Origin: Bacteroidota bacterium
GTDB lineage: Bacteria; Bacteroidota; Bacteroidia; Bacteroidales; SKPS01
Assembly: GCA_022709695.1 (NCBI GenBank)
Contig: JAKLII010000002.1
Span: 26,955 to 90,954 of the forward strand
Direction of reading: 5' to 3'
Length of the DNA: 64,000 nucleotides
The translations under genes and the position numbers were made by a program. The notes under the pieces were generated by a model, which was given only the letters and a program-made list of their open reading frames with translations, was not told the DNA's origin and ran no database searches. Position 1 is the stretch's first letter. Each line of letters opens with the position of its first letter. This document shows, in pieces, positions 52,266-61,169 of the stretch.

Positions 52266-53270
52266 TTATTTTCCGGTGTTTTGAAGCGTATTTGATTCTG
52301 ATCCGCTGAATCCCGTTTCTGAATCCAGGCCAGTCATGGCCAGGGTGATTTTCCAGAGTTTTTTGGCCACCTCACGGTCTGCGGCAGGAGGCGCAGGGTT
52401 CTCGCGTGTGGTAAGGTTAAAGAACTTACCGCTCACCTGGGATACTTCATCCGACACACCCAGGTAGTAGAGTGCATCAGCTGAAATCTCCGCCGGCTTA
52501 AGGGTCTTGTCGAAAATGTGCTTTTTAAACCAACGGTACAATCTGCCATTCTCCTGACCGGTGTCGGTTTTCACCTCTCCGGGATGCATGGTGTTGATGG
52601 TGACCCCTGTACCTTCAAACTGATCGTTGAAAATCAGCATCGATAGCAATTGTGCAGTCTTGGCTGATCCATAACTTTTCAGGCCTGAGTAACGTCGCTT
52701 CTCCCAGTGCAGGTCATCCGTATCCAGTCCCCACACCGCAAACCGATGCCCTTCGGAGCCGACCAGAATCACCCGTCCGCTTCCCTGTGCCTTAAACTTT
52801 TCCATCAGGCGGTGGGTCAGCACAAATGAGGCCAGGTAGTGCACCATGAAGGTCTTCTCGAATCCCTCAGGGGTCAGCTCCCTTTTGGTGAGATATACAC
52901 CGGCATTGTGGATGATCACATCGATGGCTGCGGGCCATTGCCGCAGTTCTTCCGATACCCGGAAAACATCCTGAAGGTTCGAGAGATCTGCTATACGATA
53001 ATCACACTTTACCCCGAAATCCGCCTCAATCTCCTGCCGGAGCCTTTCAGACTTTTCCTGATTCCGGTTGATGCACAACAGGTTAGCCCCCTGTGCAGCA
53101 AATTTTTTGGCTGTCACATAGCCTACCCCGGAGGTTGCTCCTGTAATCACCACAAGTTTCCCGTTAAAACGCTCCCGGCAAATGGCAGGAGCAGAACGGT
53201 TATTCCTGATCATGGCCATGATATCCGGCCATTGGTATTCCTTAAAGTACTTCCTGATATTTTGCTTCAT
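52266..53270 (-). CDS. short-chain dehydrogenase/reductase
   Basis: This 334-residue NAD(P)-dependent oxidoreductase has TGATSGVG (TGxxxGxG cofactor motif), HNAGVYL, VGSEGHR and the catalytic YGSAK (YxxxK). It resembles retinol dehydrogenase-like classical SDRs. It is the middle gene of the operon with the NTF2-like protein (10-base gap) and the CrtI-like enzyme (1-base gap), which suggests successive steps on one lipid-like substrate. Confidence 0.88.
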   Translation of the reverse strand: MKQNIRKYFKEYQWPDIMAMIRNNRSAPAICRERFNGKLVVITGATSGVGYVTAKKFAAQGANLLCINRNQEKSERLRQEIEADFGVKCDYRIADLSNLQDVFRVSEELRQWPAAIDVIIHNAGVYLTKRELTPEGFEKTFMVHYLASFVLTHRLMEKFKAQGSGRVILVGSEGHRFAVWGLDTDDLHWEKRRYSGLKSYGSAKTAQLLSMLIFNDQFEGTGVTINTMHPGEVKTDTGQENGRLYRWFKKHIFDKTLKPAEISADALYYLGVSDEVSQVSGKFFNLTTRENPAPPAADREVAKKLWKITLAMTGLDSETGFSGSESNTLQNTGK

Positions 53271-53280
53271 ATCATCAAAA

Positions 53281-53757
53281 TCAGCCGAATTTTCGCTTCA
53301 TGAATTTCCGGTACGCCTTCCCAAACCTTGGTATGTTATCGAAAATATCCCCCCATAGATCATAATAATCGCGCTGTTCGGCAATCTTTCCGTACTCGTT
53401 CAGGGTGAGCCTGCTGGCACCGTAAAGCACCGAACTGGGATTGCGCTTGTAACTGATCGTCATCTCCCATTCAATGAACAGAAACAAACCTTCCATCACA
53501 GCTCTCTTCACCTCCATATTCAGGGCTTTGGAGCGATTGGCAAGTCGTTCCGTCATCTCACGGAACGACTCAATACCCCGGATTTCCTGAATGGAATCGC
53601 GAAAAATCACTTCATCATCGTAATAGGGCAAAATATGTGACCAGTCCGGTTTTCCGGAGGTGTTATAGGTCTTCTCCCACAGGGACTTAATGGTGGTGGC
53701 ACTCAAAACCACCTGACCATCAGATTTATCCACTAGTTCCTTATCTGTATGCTCCAT
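53281..53757 (-). CDS. NTF2/SnoaL-like small protein
   Basis: This 158-residue protein has a cone-shaped NTF2-like fold pattern: WSHILPYYDDEVIFRDSIQE near the start, FREMTERLANRS, and a final strand pair FIEWEMTISYKRN and SRLTLNEYGKIAEQRDYYD. Such domains act as isomerases, hydrolases or binding partners. It is the first gene of a three-gene operon. No signal peptide is present, so it is cytoplasmic. Confidence 0.8.
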   Translation of the reverse strand: MEHTDKELVDKSDGQVVLSATTIKSLWEKTYNTSGKPDWSHILPYYDDEVIFRDSIQEIRGIESFREMTERLANRSKALNMEVKRAVMEGLFLFIEWEMTISYKRNPSSVLYGASRLTLNEYGKIAEQRDYYDLWGDIFDNIPRFGKAYRKFMKRKFG

Positions 53758-53926
53758 TTAATCAGCCTTTTGCTAGTTTGGTATGGTTCCTCCGGATTTT
53801 CAGTGTGAAAAGTAAAGGTTTTTTTTCAATTGGAAATCATCCCCTAAACAACCTGAAAGGGGAGAAAGTTTTCACAGTGAACCATAAACCGGCAGATAAA
53901 ACGCTGCATTCCTACCCAACAGATCA
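53758..53926. other. intergenic, nothing recognised
   Basis: The 169 bases between the NTF2-like start and the toxin stop hold no gene, clear promoter or hairpin. The three-gene operon promoter is expected here on the minus strand but no TAnnTTTG is found. Confidence 0.5.
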
Positions 53927-54349
53927 CTACCTTCCCAAACGACCCGCCAGATATTCATCCGGCGTCATCACAGGCAGCGCTGAGCCTTTAAATCCATTGA
54001 AATCCCTTGTCAGAATGATATTGCAATGCGTGCTTAAAGCACAATAGTATTGAAGTGCATCCTCAAAATCCGTAAAGGTCGAATTGAGTGCCTTGTCAAG
54101 GATCAGATCAGTTAATTCCGCAATGTCAGTAAGTAATCTGAATTTCCGGAGCTTCTCCAGAGCTACCCTGGGTGATTCATACTTCGACAACAGATAATAC
54201 AAGGTTGGGAAGGAAATGGCAGAAGTAACAAGTTGGACCTTGCTTCTGTCCGCAAGAGATGCAATCCTGGCAATGGATGCATAGAAGGAGATACGCTCGC
54301 CCAGTAAATCCAGCACCACGTTTGTGTCCAGAAAAACACGGTCTTTCAT
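53927..54349 (-). CDS. PIN-domain toxin (VapC-like)
   Basis: This 140-residue protein has the PIN active-site acids: D8 in FLDTNVVLDLL, then FTDFEDALQYYCAL and ILTRDFNGF. PIN toxins are RNases that cut tRNA or mRNA. Its start overlaps the antitoxin stop by 4 bases (ATGA), so the two are translationally coupled as in type II systems. Confidence 0.88.
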   Translation of the reverse strand: MKDRVFLDTNVVLDLLGERISFYASIARIASLADRSKVQLVTSAISFPTLYYLLSKYESPRVALEKLRKFRLLTDIAELTDLILDKALNSTFTDFEDALQYYCALSTHCNIILTRDFNGFKGSALPVMTPDEYLAGRLGR

Positions 54350-54603
54350 GAATGCCTCTCCTCTTTGTGTTTTCTGTATTCCTGCTTCGGATCAAGATCA
54401 TCCGGGATATGTACACCGGATGATAAACTTTTTACAAAGGGGGTGATTTCCGGTTCCTCTACGGTTTGAACCTTCTCTTTATTTATAAGTGCATGAAGAT
54501 ATGCCTCGATCATTTTTGAGAGGCTCTTTTTACGCTTTGCCGCGTATTCTTTTGCCTTTGCAATGATCTCGGTGTCCAGCTTCAGGGTGAGCTTTGCATC
54601 CAT
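54346..54603 (-). CDS. ribbon-helix-helix antitoxin
   Basis: This 85-residue protein starts MDAKLTLKLDTEIIAKAKEY, a DUF6364-like ribbon-helix-helix domain. It ends in a charged, flexible tail (GVHIPDDLDPKQEYRKHKEE) that would occupy the toxin's active site. It likely represses its own promoter by binding the palindrome at 54621-54634. The start at 54603 is the only fitting ATG. Confidence 0.85.
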   Translation of the reverse strand: MDAKLTLKLDTEIIAKAKEYAAKRKKSLSKMIEAYLHALINKEKVQTVEEPEITPFVKSLSSGVHIPDDLDPKQEYRKHKEERHS

Positions 54604-54620
54604 CGCCTTTTCGCTTTATT

Positions 54621-54634
54621 TTTGTACGTACAAA
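54621..54634. promoter_or_regulatory. palindromic operator of the toxin-antitoxin operon
   Basis: TTTGTACGTACAAA is a perfect 14-bp palindrome 18 bases before the antitoxin ATG. A second TACGTA-like core (TTATACGTAAAT) lies at about 54646-54657. It overlaps the -7 element. Confidence 0.65.
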
Positions 54635-54638
54635 TATA
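54631..54638 (-). promoter_or_regulatory. -7 element TATATTTG of the toxin-antitoxin operon
   Basis: The minus strand reads TATATTTG, sharing four bases with the palindrome. Binding of the antitoxin there would block the promoter. Confidence 0.55.
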
Positions 54639-54713
54639 CAAAATTTATACGTAAATATGACAGTAGATCAAAAATATTCTGCCCAGACTCTCCATTTAAA
54701 AGAGCCACTTAAA

Positions 54714-56111
54714 TCAAAGGGAAGAACCGCTCTCTTTTTTGGGTTTGGTACCGAATACCCAGTTAATGCCGGTCATGAGGGTAACCTTTTTGGCATCGAA
54801 AGGATAGGCAAAAGCCAGCGCATTGTCAGTCATCAGGTAATACTGCACAGGGCCCAGTTTCAGTGCCATCCCGGCGCCGAAATTCCGGTAACTGCCCTGT
54901 TCGATGTCATATATGGCTGTAAGGCTGAGGATTCTGCCGAAGCGGTGGTTGTAGGATAACGTCATCTTCGGGTACCAGCGTCCCTGATAAAAATAGTTGC
55001 GCCACAGAAATCCCACTGCGTCGTCGTTGGTGATGTATAGGGCTACCCCCAGATTGGCCGAGGGGTTGAGGCGCTGGGTATAGCTGTTCCTCAGGGTATC
55101 AACCGAGAAACTCTTCGTCAGTGAATCGAGCAGCATCTGCGGGTCAAAGGTCTCCGTGGAATCCCCGTTGATCATCCCTGTTACGTCGATGCCATTGAAA
55201 TTGAAGGATCCTTTGCTCTGAAGGGAAAAGGGATTCCCTGCCCAGGTGATGCTCCCGATGTTGTTTACCGACCCGGAGATGAATATCTTCTTCAGCAGGG
55301 TATAGCTGAATCCTGCATCAATGGCATACCCCTGGTTTTTCAGGAGGTACTCAAGGCTCTTGTCAATCCATTCCTGTGTGGTGTACTGCCCGACATCGAA
55401 AGAGGTGATGGAATCGAAATTCACAAAGGGGGCGCTGGCACTGATTTTTGCATCCAGGTCCACCTCCATGGCAAAGGTAGTCGCATCGGTCGTGATGCCG
55501 GCCGTGAACTTCTCTGTATGGATATTAACCAATCCATTGATATGCCGGTACCTCGCACCAAGGGTCAGCCGTTTGGTGAGCTGAAGCGAATACCCGACCG
55601 ATATCTCGTTGGTAAGGCTGAACTCCATTCCCATTCCATTGAAGCTGATGCGCTTCCCGAGGTAGTCTTCATGTCCGTTGCCTTTCCAGATCAATCCGAA
55701 CAGGTCTTTCGGATAGTAGAACTCCTGTGTTACCACGGGGTTCATTGAAAAGGTGAAGTAATTCCGCTTCAGGAACCTGAATCCGAATGCCAGGGGCTGA
55801 TAATTCAGGTTGGCGTAGAGGCTCCCCACCTGAGGCATCTGCTTCAGCATCCGGTCCATATCAATGGTAAAAGTCGTGTCGCTCCGCACTACCACATCGT
55901 TAAACGCAAATCCTGTATTTCCAACCTGAAGCTGCACCATGGAGAAGCCGGGCATCCCCATGAAAAACCTGGCATCAGGTTGCAGGGCCGGATTAACAAA
56001 TGCACGTTGCGGAACACCGGTCATATAGTATAAGGTGGTGGAATGCTGCGCCGACAGCGTGCCGCATGTCATCAGAGCAATAAGTATCAGTATATTGAGT
56101 CTGTTTCTCAT
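54714..56111 (-). CDS. DUF5723-family outer-membrane protein
   Basis: This 465-residue exported protein has the signal MRNRLNILILIALMTCGTLS and the typical start of DUF5723: YYMTGVPQRAFVNPALQPD, RFFMGMPGFSMVQLQ. A barrel-like series of strands follows. These proteins resemble FadL/PorV-type outer-membrane barrels. It is the last of three minus-strand envelope genes with short gaps; 11 bases separate it from the lipoprotein gene. The function is unknown. Confidence 0.82.
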   Translation of the reverse strand: MRNRLNILILIALMTCGTLSAQHSTTLYYMTGVPQRAFVNPALQPDARFFMGMPGFSMVQLQVGNTGFAFNDVVVRSDTTFTIDMDRMLKQMPQVGSLYANLNYQPLAFGFRFLKRNYFTFSMNPVVTQEFYYPKDLFGLIWKGNGHEDYLGKRISFNGMGMEFSLTNEISVGYSLQLTKRLTLGARYRHINGLVNIHTEKFTAGITTDATTFAMEVDLDAKISASAPFVNFDSITSFDVGQYTTQEWIDKSLEYLLKNQGYAIDAGFSYTLLKKIFISGSVNNIGSITWAGNPFSLQSKGSFNFNGIDVTGMINGDSTETFDPQMLLDSLTKSFSVDTLRNSYTQRLNPSANLGVALYITNDDAVGFLWRNYFYQGRWYPKMTLSYNHRFGRILSLTAIYDIEQGSYRNFGAGMALKLGPVQYYLMTDNALAFAYPFDAKKVTLMTGINWVFGTKPKKESGSSL

Positions 56112-56122
56112 GAAGGATCCGT

Positions 56123-57766
56123 TTACAGGTTATTGGGATCAACCTTTAACTTTGCCTGGGCTCCAACGGACATTTTCAGGTAATTATCCGTATAGATTTT
56201 CACCACCTGGTTGCCGCCGCCACCAGTGTTGATGGTTCCTCCAAGCTGCAGGTACCGTGTTTTTCCATTGATGTTGGCAATGCGTGAAGCAGGCAGGCTG
56301 ATATCGATGGTTTTCAGATTAGGTACCGTACTTTTATACGAAGGGGGTGGCCCCGGGGCAGCACCGGGAATCAGGGCTGTGGGGGCAGCGAACAAGCTGT
56401 CAAGGGCTGTAAAATTGGAATCGAGGAATACCACCTGCACGGCGGCTTCCACCGGGAAGGTGCTCTCAGCAAAGATTCTGAACATCACCCAGTCGATAAA
56501 TTCAATCTCCTCATTCAACTCAAATTCAACTGTATCCTGTAGGGTGAAACCTGAAGCATACCCCTCCAGTGGGATCTCCACTTCGAGATTGACTTCGAAA
56601 TGGCTGGAATCCAGTACAAAATTCTGCGGGAGGCCCGAAGGATTCAGCACCCCCTCAACGCCATAGATGATTTTCTGTGGCAACAGGTTCAGAAAAGCTG
56701 CCAGGTTGGAATTGGTTTTGTCCAGATACAGATCGGTGTTTACATGCTGCCCGATCTGGGTATAATTCGGGGCATTCAGGGAGAACGGAACCGGCAGGCC
56801 TGACCCCGAAAGCTGAACGGTATAAGGGGGCGTGATGGTGGAGGTCCCGATGAGCGGATCGATGGACAGATCAATTGGAATGCCGAAGGAATTGCGGATG
56901 TGAATTCCGATCCGCGGATCATTCACCCAAAAGTTGCCCCCCAGGCTCTTCTCAAAAATATTCAGGCTGATGGTATCCGAAAGCAATGCCATGGAACGGG
57001 TCTTTATCAGCCCGAACAAGGCACTGTATTCCAGATCGTGCTGAGATACATTCAGTTTGATTGAAAATGGTCCCGGACTGGGATTGTTGTCACCGTAAAG
57101 TCTTACGTCAAAGAAATAGAAGAGGTTGTTCTCATTGGTAACATTATCATACACAAAGGTATATTCAGAAAGATTGAGCTGTACGCTGGAAATAACCGGC
57201 AAAGTTCCCGTGTAAATGAGGTCAAATACCCTGCGAAACGGAATCCCCCCTTTGGTGATATACGGAGTGGTCATGATCACCTTGGCATTGTGGGGCATCA
57301 TACTTTCAATACTGAGGTTAAAGGTCCCCCCCTTGAACCGGATACTGTCTACCTCATCGCCATTTGAATTCACAAACTTCTGCTTGAAGAAATAACTCAG
57401 GGTAATGCTGTCTCCCGGAGGTAAGCTCACTGGAAATAAAACATTTACCGTGGTATCCTTGGTCTGATCTCCAAACGTTATCAAACCGCCTGCGTATTCC
57501 GACAAAACCTGACTCTGATGATACAATGAGAGGGAACTGTCAGGATTTTGCTTCAGATAATCAATTTCACCCGTTTTCTTCAGCAGATCGTCAATGGTAA
57601 GTTTTGCCGTTGCCAGGGGCACTGCCAGATTGGGGTTCCACTCAGGAGCTTTGAATTTTCCGAATTCAAGATCCGGCGCGCACGATCCCAGGAAAAGCAT
57701 CATACACATCACCACCAGTGGATAAATTCCCTTTGCAGGGCTGCGTGAAGTGCCAGTTTGTTTCAT
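56123..57766 (-). CDS. large lipoprotein of unknown function
   Basis: This 547-residue protein has a signal MMLFLGSC with C29 as lipidated residue and mature start APDLEFGKFKAPEWNPNLAV. The remainder is beta-rich with several repeats of similar 100-residue modules. The start is set at 57766 (MKQTGTSRSP); upstream methionines at 57784 and 57817 are possible. No family is recognised. It is encoded next to the DUF5723 protein and may form an outer-membrane pair with it. Confidence 0.7.
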   Translation of the reverse strand: MKQTGTSRSPAKGIYPLVVMCMMLFLGSCAPDLEFGKFKAPEWNPNLAVPLATAKLTIDDLLKKTGEIDYLKQNPDSSLSLYHQSQVLSEYAGGLITFGDQTKDTTVNVLFPVSLPPGDSITLSYFFKQKFVNSNGDEVDSIRFKGGTFNLSIESMMPHNAKVIMTTPYITKGGIPFRRVFDLIYTGTLPVISSVQLNLSEYTFVYDNVTNENNLFYFFDVRLYGDNNPSPGPFSIKLNVSQHDLEYSALFGLIKTRSMALLSDTISLNIFEKSLGGNFWVNDPRIGIHIRNSFGIPIDLSIDPLIGTSTITPPYTVQLSGSGLPVPFSLNAPNYTQIGQHVNTDLYLDKTNSNLAAFLNLLPQKIIYGVEGVLNPSGLPQNFVLDSSHFEVNLEVEIPLEGYASGFTLQDTVEFELNEEIEFIDWVMFRIFAESTFPVEAAVQVVFLDSNFTALDSLFAAPTALIPGAAPGPPPSYKSTVPNLKTIDISLPASRIANINGKTRYLQLGGTINTGGGGNQVVKIYTDNYLKMSVGAQAKLKVDPNNL

Positions 57767-57843
57767 GACCGGAGAAATTTGCATGGGTAAAGTCCTGATA
57801 TGACAATTTAAACTCAATCTTGTTTGTAAAAAGTATGTTAAAC

Positions 57844-60549
57844 CTACAATCTTTCAAAACGAAGCACCCTCCCTTTTGCCAGCACTCCAAATCCTTCTGT
57901 TCCTGAAACCGATCTCCAGACCGAAAAATAATCGACACTGTATGAAGCGGGTTGCTTTTGTTTGTTTTCAGGTCTGATGATCATCAAAGGTTCGTGAGCG
58001 TTGCTTTTGCCTGTGAGAAGAACTCCTGAATGGTAAACGGCAGGTTTGACATCCAGTGACAAAGGTATGGTTAAAGGTGATTTGTGCAACGGCTTCAGAC
58101 TGATATCAAAAACTGCCAGCTCTCCGGGTGTGGCAACCACCATTGCTCCGGAACCGGAGGCATCAAACACCAGCCACGACATAGGGTCAAATTTCAATGG
58201 AGCACCCTTTGCCGGGCTACCGTCGAGTCCAACCACCTGCAATGCTCCGGATCCATCGAGCCAGGCAAAAGCAGGCTGGCCGTCTTTGATAACAACCACA
58301 ATATCTGATTGTTTACTCCTTGCAGCCGGTTGCTTTAACTGAAATTTCTCCTTCCCGCGCCTGTCAAGAAAATGAATATCCCCCTCCTGGCCTGTATGCA
58401 TCAGAAAGTCGATACCCCCGGCCCGTAAGAATTCCGGCCTGAATCCCCCGCTGGCATATTCCGGGTAACTCCAGCCTGCCACCTGCCGGCCCGATAGATC
58501 TACATTGGCCAGATGCCCCCGGCTATCATAGTACAAACAGCGAAAATTGCCGTTCATCTCATAGTCGAATACCGACAATCCTGCTGCAAACGGAGTAGAG
58601 AGCTGCACAGGAAACCCGGGAACATACTTTCCGTCGATCTGAACCAGGTGAAGCATATTTTTGCTCATGAAGAGGCATTGCTGCCGGCCATTCTTGTAAA
58701 GGTCAATGGCATACAATCCCGATAAGGGGGGTTCCGTGGCATTCAGCTTCCATTCGATGCCGGCCTTTTCATTCAGCAGATAGAGGCTGCCCGATTCATC
58801 GGCACAAATCACTTTTCTGGTGTTGTCTCTGTAATCGCGGATAATCAGGGGTGCTGTAACCAGAGGTGCATCCACCAGTACCTCTCCCCCCCTGGCAGGC
58901 AGGCTAACTTCAGCATCCGAATGGATGGCGATATCGGTAAGCAGAGTGCCTCCCGATTTTGCAATACCCACAATCATACGGCCCGGAAGGTAAGGCAGGG
59001 TGGCCAGAAATCGATCCGCTTTCTCCGGCCGCATGACGGCTTTCAGATAACCCTCTCCTTCTGTACGGTTGAAATAGATCCTTCGGCTCATCTGTCCTTT
59101 CACTTGTTGAAAAAGTTCCCTGTAAGGATTCTGAACGCCCAGGATTCTGCCGGATGAATACTGATTGAGTATGGAGAGCATTACCTCCTGCGAGGGTGTA
59201 ATCACCAGATAATCTTTGTACACCGAAACGAATGGATCGATAAACTGCCGGTAGGCCGGCCCGAAAAGGGCAGGAACCAGGTATTCGATACGGAGGGGAT
59301 AGTAGGTAAATTCCTGATATTGCTGCCGTCCCAGGGTGTCGATAAAGGGGGACAGGTTCAGCAGTAGCTCATTTGCCCTGTATGACTGGAGCCATAAAAC
59401 CGGCTGGGCCCCTTCGGTGGTGTCACGGGTAGAAACAAGCGCGTTCACCAGGGAAGCAGGCAAAAAGGAATCGATCCGTGCAATAATTTCCTGCAGGGTA
59501 TCGGCAGCTATCGGATAGGCTGCACCCCCCTTCCCTTCGCGGAGGTAAAGGTATTGTTCCAGATATTGCTTCCGGTGTTCAACAAGGGAGTTTAACAGCA
59601 TCTGGTCATAAAACAGCACGGAAGCCGGCATTACCTGGCCCGGGTCGTCTAGCTGGGTGTTGGCATCTGGAAGCACCTCCCTCAGTTTGCTTTCTGGTGC
59701 AACCGATCCTGTAAATCCCTGAAAACAAAGCAGTGAACCCGCTGTTTTCAGATCGAAGCCCCCCCAGTACCCCAAATCAGGAATCAGAGCCAGGGGTTCT
59801 TTTCTGTCCTCACGAATAAACCGGTTCATCCATGTATACATCCCCTCGTATGAAATAAAGACCCGCACCGCCCGGTTCTGGCTTTTTTCCAGCTGCTCCC
59901 TCACCTCCATAAAATTCTTGTCGTTCAGAATGTGGTTGCCCGATCCAATGGTATAATAGCCAAGTTCAAAGGCTTCACGGTCGGTTGCGCCGATGAGCAT
60001 GCCATCCTTAATGGCCAGAAAGAGCTGCCCACCGTCAGGGAACACCCTTTCGTAAAACCTTAGTTCCAGCAATTTCTTTTCCTGATAGGAGGTCCAGTGC
60101 TTTCTGAAGAAATGATGCACCGCAGAAGGCCTTAAACCCTTTGGAAGCCTTACAGTAACCAGAAATGCCGGGCCATTCTCTTTGCGGGGTACAAGGCTTA
60201 AGGCAAAAGGTTCCTTTTGAACCCATCCGGCGATAGACTCATCCTCCTTCGAGAAATCAGATAACTCTCTGGCTATCAATCCTAAATGATCAGGCATTCC
60301 CGATACCTGAAAACCCTGTAACCACACCGGTTGGGATACGAGGGAGTCCAGAAATGCTCCAATCCCCTCCCCTTCTGCCACCATAAGGGCACTTTGCGGA
60401 ACCCCCTTCAGTATCTCCTGGTCAGGATACCTGAATTTAAGATACAGGTATCGCCCGAAAAAGCTCAGCAGGACAAGGGCTGTAAGCATCATCGCAATAC
60501 GCAGATATCTGCTGTTTATCCTTTTTTTGGGTGGTTCCACAGGTTCCAT
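57844..60549 (-). CDS. membrane-anchored protein with DUF3352-like and propeller-like parts
   Basis: This 901-residue protein has one N-terminal anchor (IAMMLTALVLLSFFGRYLYL) and a large exported part. Residues about 50-580 resemble DUF3352-type bacterial sensor/adhesion regions (QSALMVAEGEGIGAFLDSL, DGMLIGATDREAFELGY). The rest has repeated strands of propeller type (TAPLIIRDYRDNTRKVICAD, YAIDLYKNGRQQCLFM, LSVFDYEMNGNFRCLYYD). The function is unknown. It follows rnhB by 17 bases, and the gap of 77 bases to the lipoprotein gene could hold a promoter. Confidence 0.75.
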   Translation of the reverse strand: MEPVEPPKKRINSRYLRIAMMLTALVLLSFFGRYLYLKFRYPDQEILKGVPQSALMVAEGEGIGAFLDSLVSQPVWLQGFQVSGMPDHLGLIARELSDFSKEDESIAGWVQKEPFALSLVPRKENGPAFLVTVRLPKGLRPSAVHHFFRKHWTSYQEKKLLELRFYERVFPDGGQLFLAIKDGMLIGATDREAFELGYYTIGSGNHILNDKNFMEVREQLEKSQNRAVRVFISYEGMYTWMNRFIREDRKEPLALIPDLGYWGGFDLKTAGSLLCFQGFTGSVAPESKLREVLPDANTQLDDPGQVMPASVLFYDQMLLNSLVEHRKQYLEQYLYLREGKGGAAYPIAADTLQEIIARIDSFLPASLVNALVSTRDTTEGAQPVLWLQSYRANELLLNLSPFIDTLGRQQYQEFTYYPLRIEYLVPALFGPAYRQFIDPFVSVYKDYLVITPSQEVMLSILNQYSSGRILGVQNPYRELFQQVKGQMSRRIYFNRTEGEGYLKAVMRPEKADRFLATLPYLPGRMIVGIAKSGGTLLTDIAIHSDAEVSLPARGGEVLVDAPLVTAPLIIRDYRDNTRKVICADESGSLYLLNEKAGIEWKLNATEPPLSGLYAIDLYKNGRQQCLFMSKNMLHLVQIDGKYVPGFPVQLSTPFAAGLSVFDYEMNGNFRCLYYDSRGHLANVDLSGRQVAGWSYPEYASGGFRPEFLRAGGIDFLMHTGQEGDIHFLDRRGKEKFQLKQPAARSKQSDIVVVIKDGQPAFAWLDGSGALQVVGLDGSPAKGAPLKFDPMSWLVFDASGSGAMVVATPGELAVFDISLKPLHKSPLTIPLSLDVKPAVYHSGVLLTGKSNAHEPLMIIRPENKQKQPASYSVDYFSVWRSVSGTEGFGVLAKGRVLRFERL

Positions 60550-60566
60550 GGGATGATGATGTTCAT

Positions 60567-61169
60567 TTATTCAAAAATCATAGATAACTGATGGTCTGTT
60601 CTGAAAGTCTTACGGTGATAGGGAGTTAACCCCAAAGATCTGACGGCCCTGATATGGGCCGGGGTTGGGTATCCTTTGTTACTGATCCACCCGTAAGAGG
60701 GATACTCAGCAGAGATTTTCTCCATATAGTGATCGCGGTATACCTTGGCAAGAATGCTGGCAGCCGATATCGGCAGATGTAAGGCATCACCTCCAATGTA
60801 ACAGGTATGGGGAATATCCCGGTAACCTCTGAAACGGTTGCCATCGACCATGATAAAACCCGGTTGCAGTTTCAGCGCATCAAGTGCCCTGTGCATAGCC
60901 GTGATGGAGGCCTGCAGTACATTGATCCTGTCTATCTCCTCCGCATCTGCAACGCCAATACCCCAGGCTAAAGCATCCCGTTCAATATCGTGTACAAGCC
61001 TTTCCCTCTTATTTGCCGTAAGCTTCTTTGAATCTGTGATTTCCGCATGATGGTAACCCTCAGGAAATATCACTGCGGCAGCATATACCGGACCTGCCAG
61101 GCATCCTCTCCCTGCTTCATCACATCCCGCTGTGTAGACCTCCCTGTCAATTCCCATAATCTGTATCAT
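60567..61169 (-). CDS. rnhB: ribonuclease HII
   Basis: This 200-residue enzyme cuts the RNA strand of RNA-DNA hybrids and removes single ribonucleotides. It has the motif AGCDEAGRGCLAGPVYAAAV near residue 15 with the catalytic Asp-Glu pair, ITDSKKLTANKRERL and MVDGNRF, ALHLPISAASILAKVYRD. The ATG at 61169 overlaps the stop of the upstream gene (ATGA), so coupling is expected; an ATG four codons later is possible. Confidence 0.93.
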   Translation of the reverse strand: MIQIMGIDREVYTAGCDEAGRGCLAGPVYAAAVIFPEGYHHAEITDSKKLTANKRERLVHDIERDALAWGIGVADAEEIDRINVLQASITAMHRALDALKLQPGFIMVDGNRFRGYRDIPHTCYIGGDALHLPISAASILAKVYRDHYMEKISAEYPSYGWISNKGYPTPAHIRAVRSLGLTPYHRKTFRTDHQLSMIFE

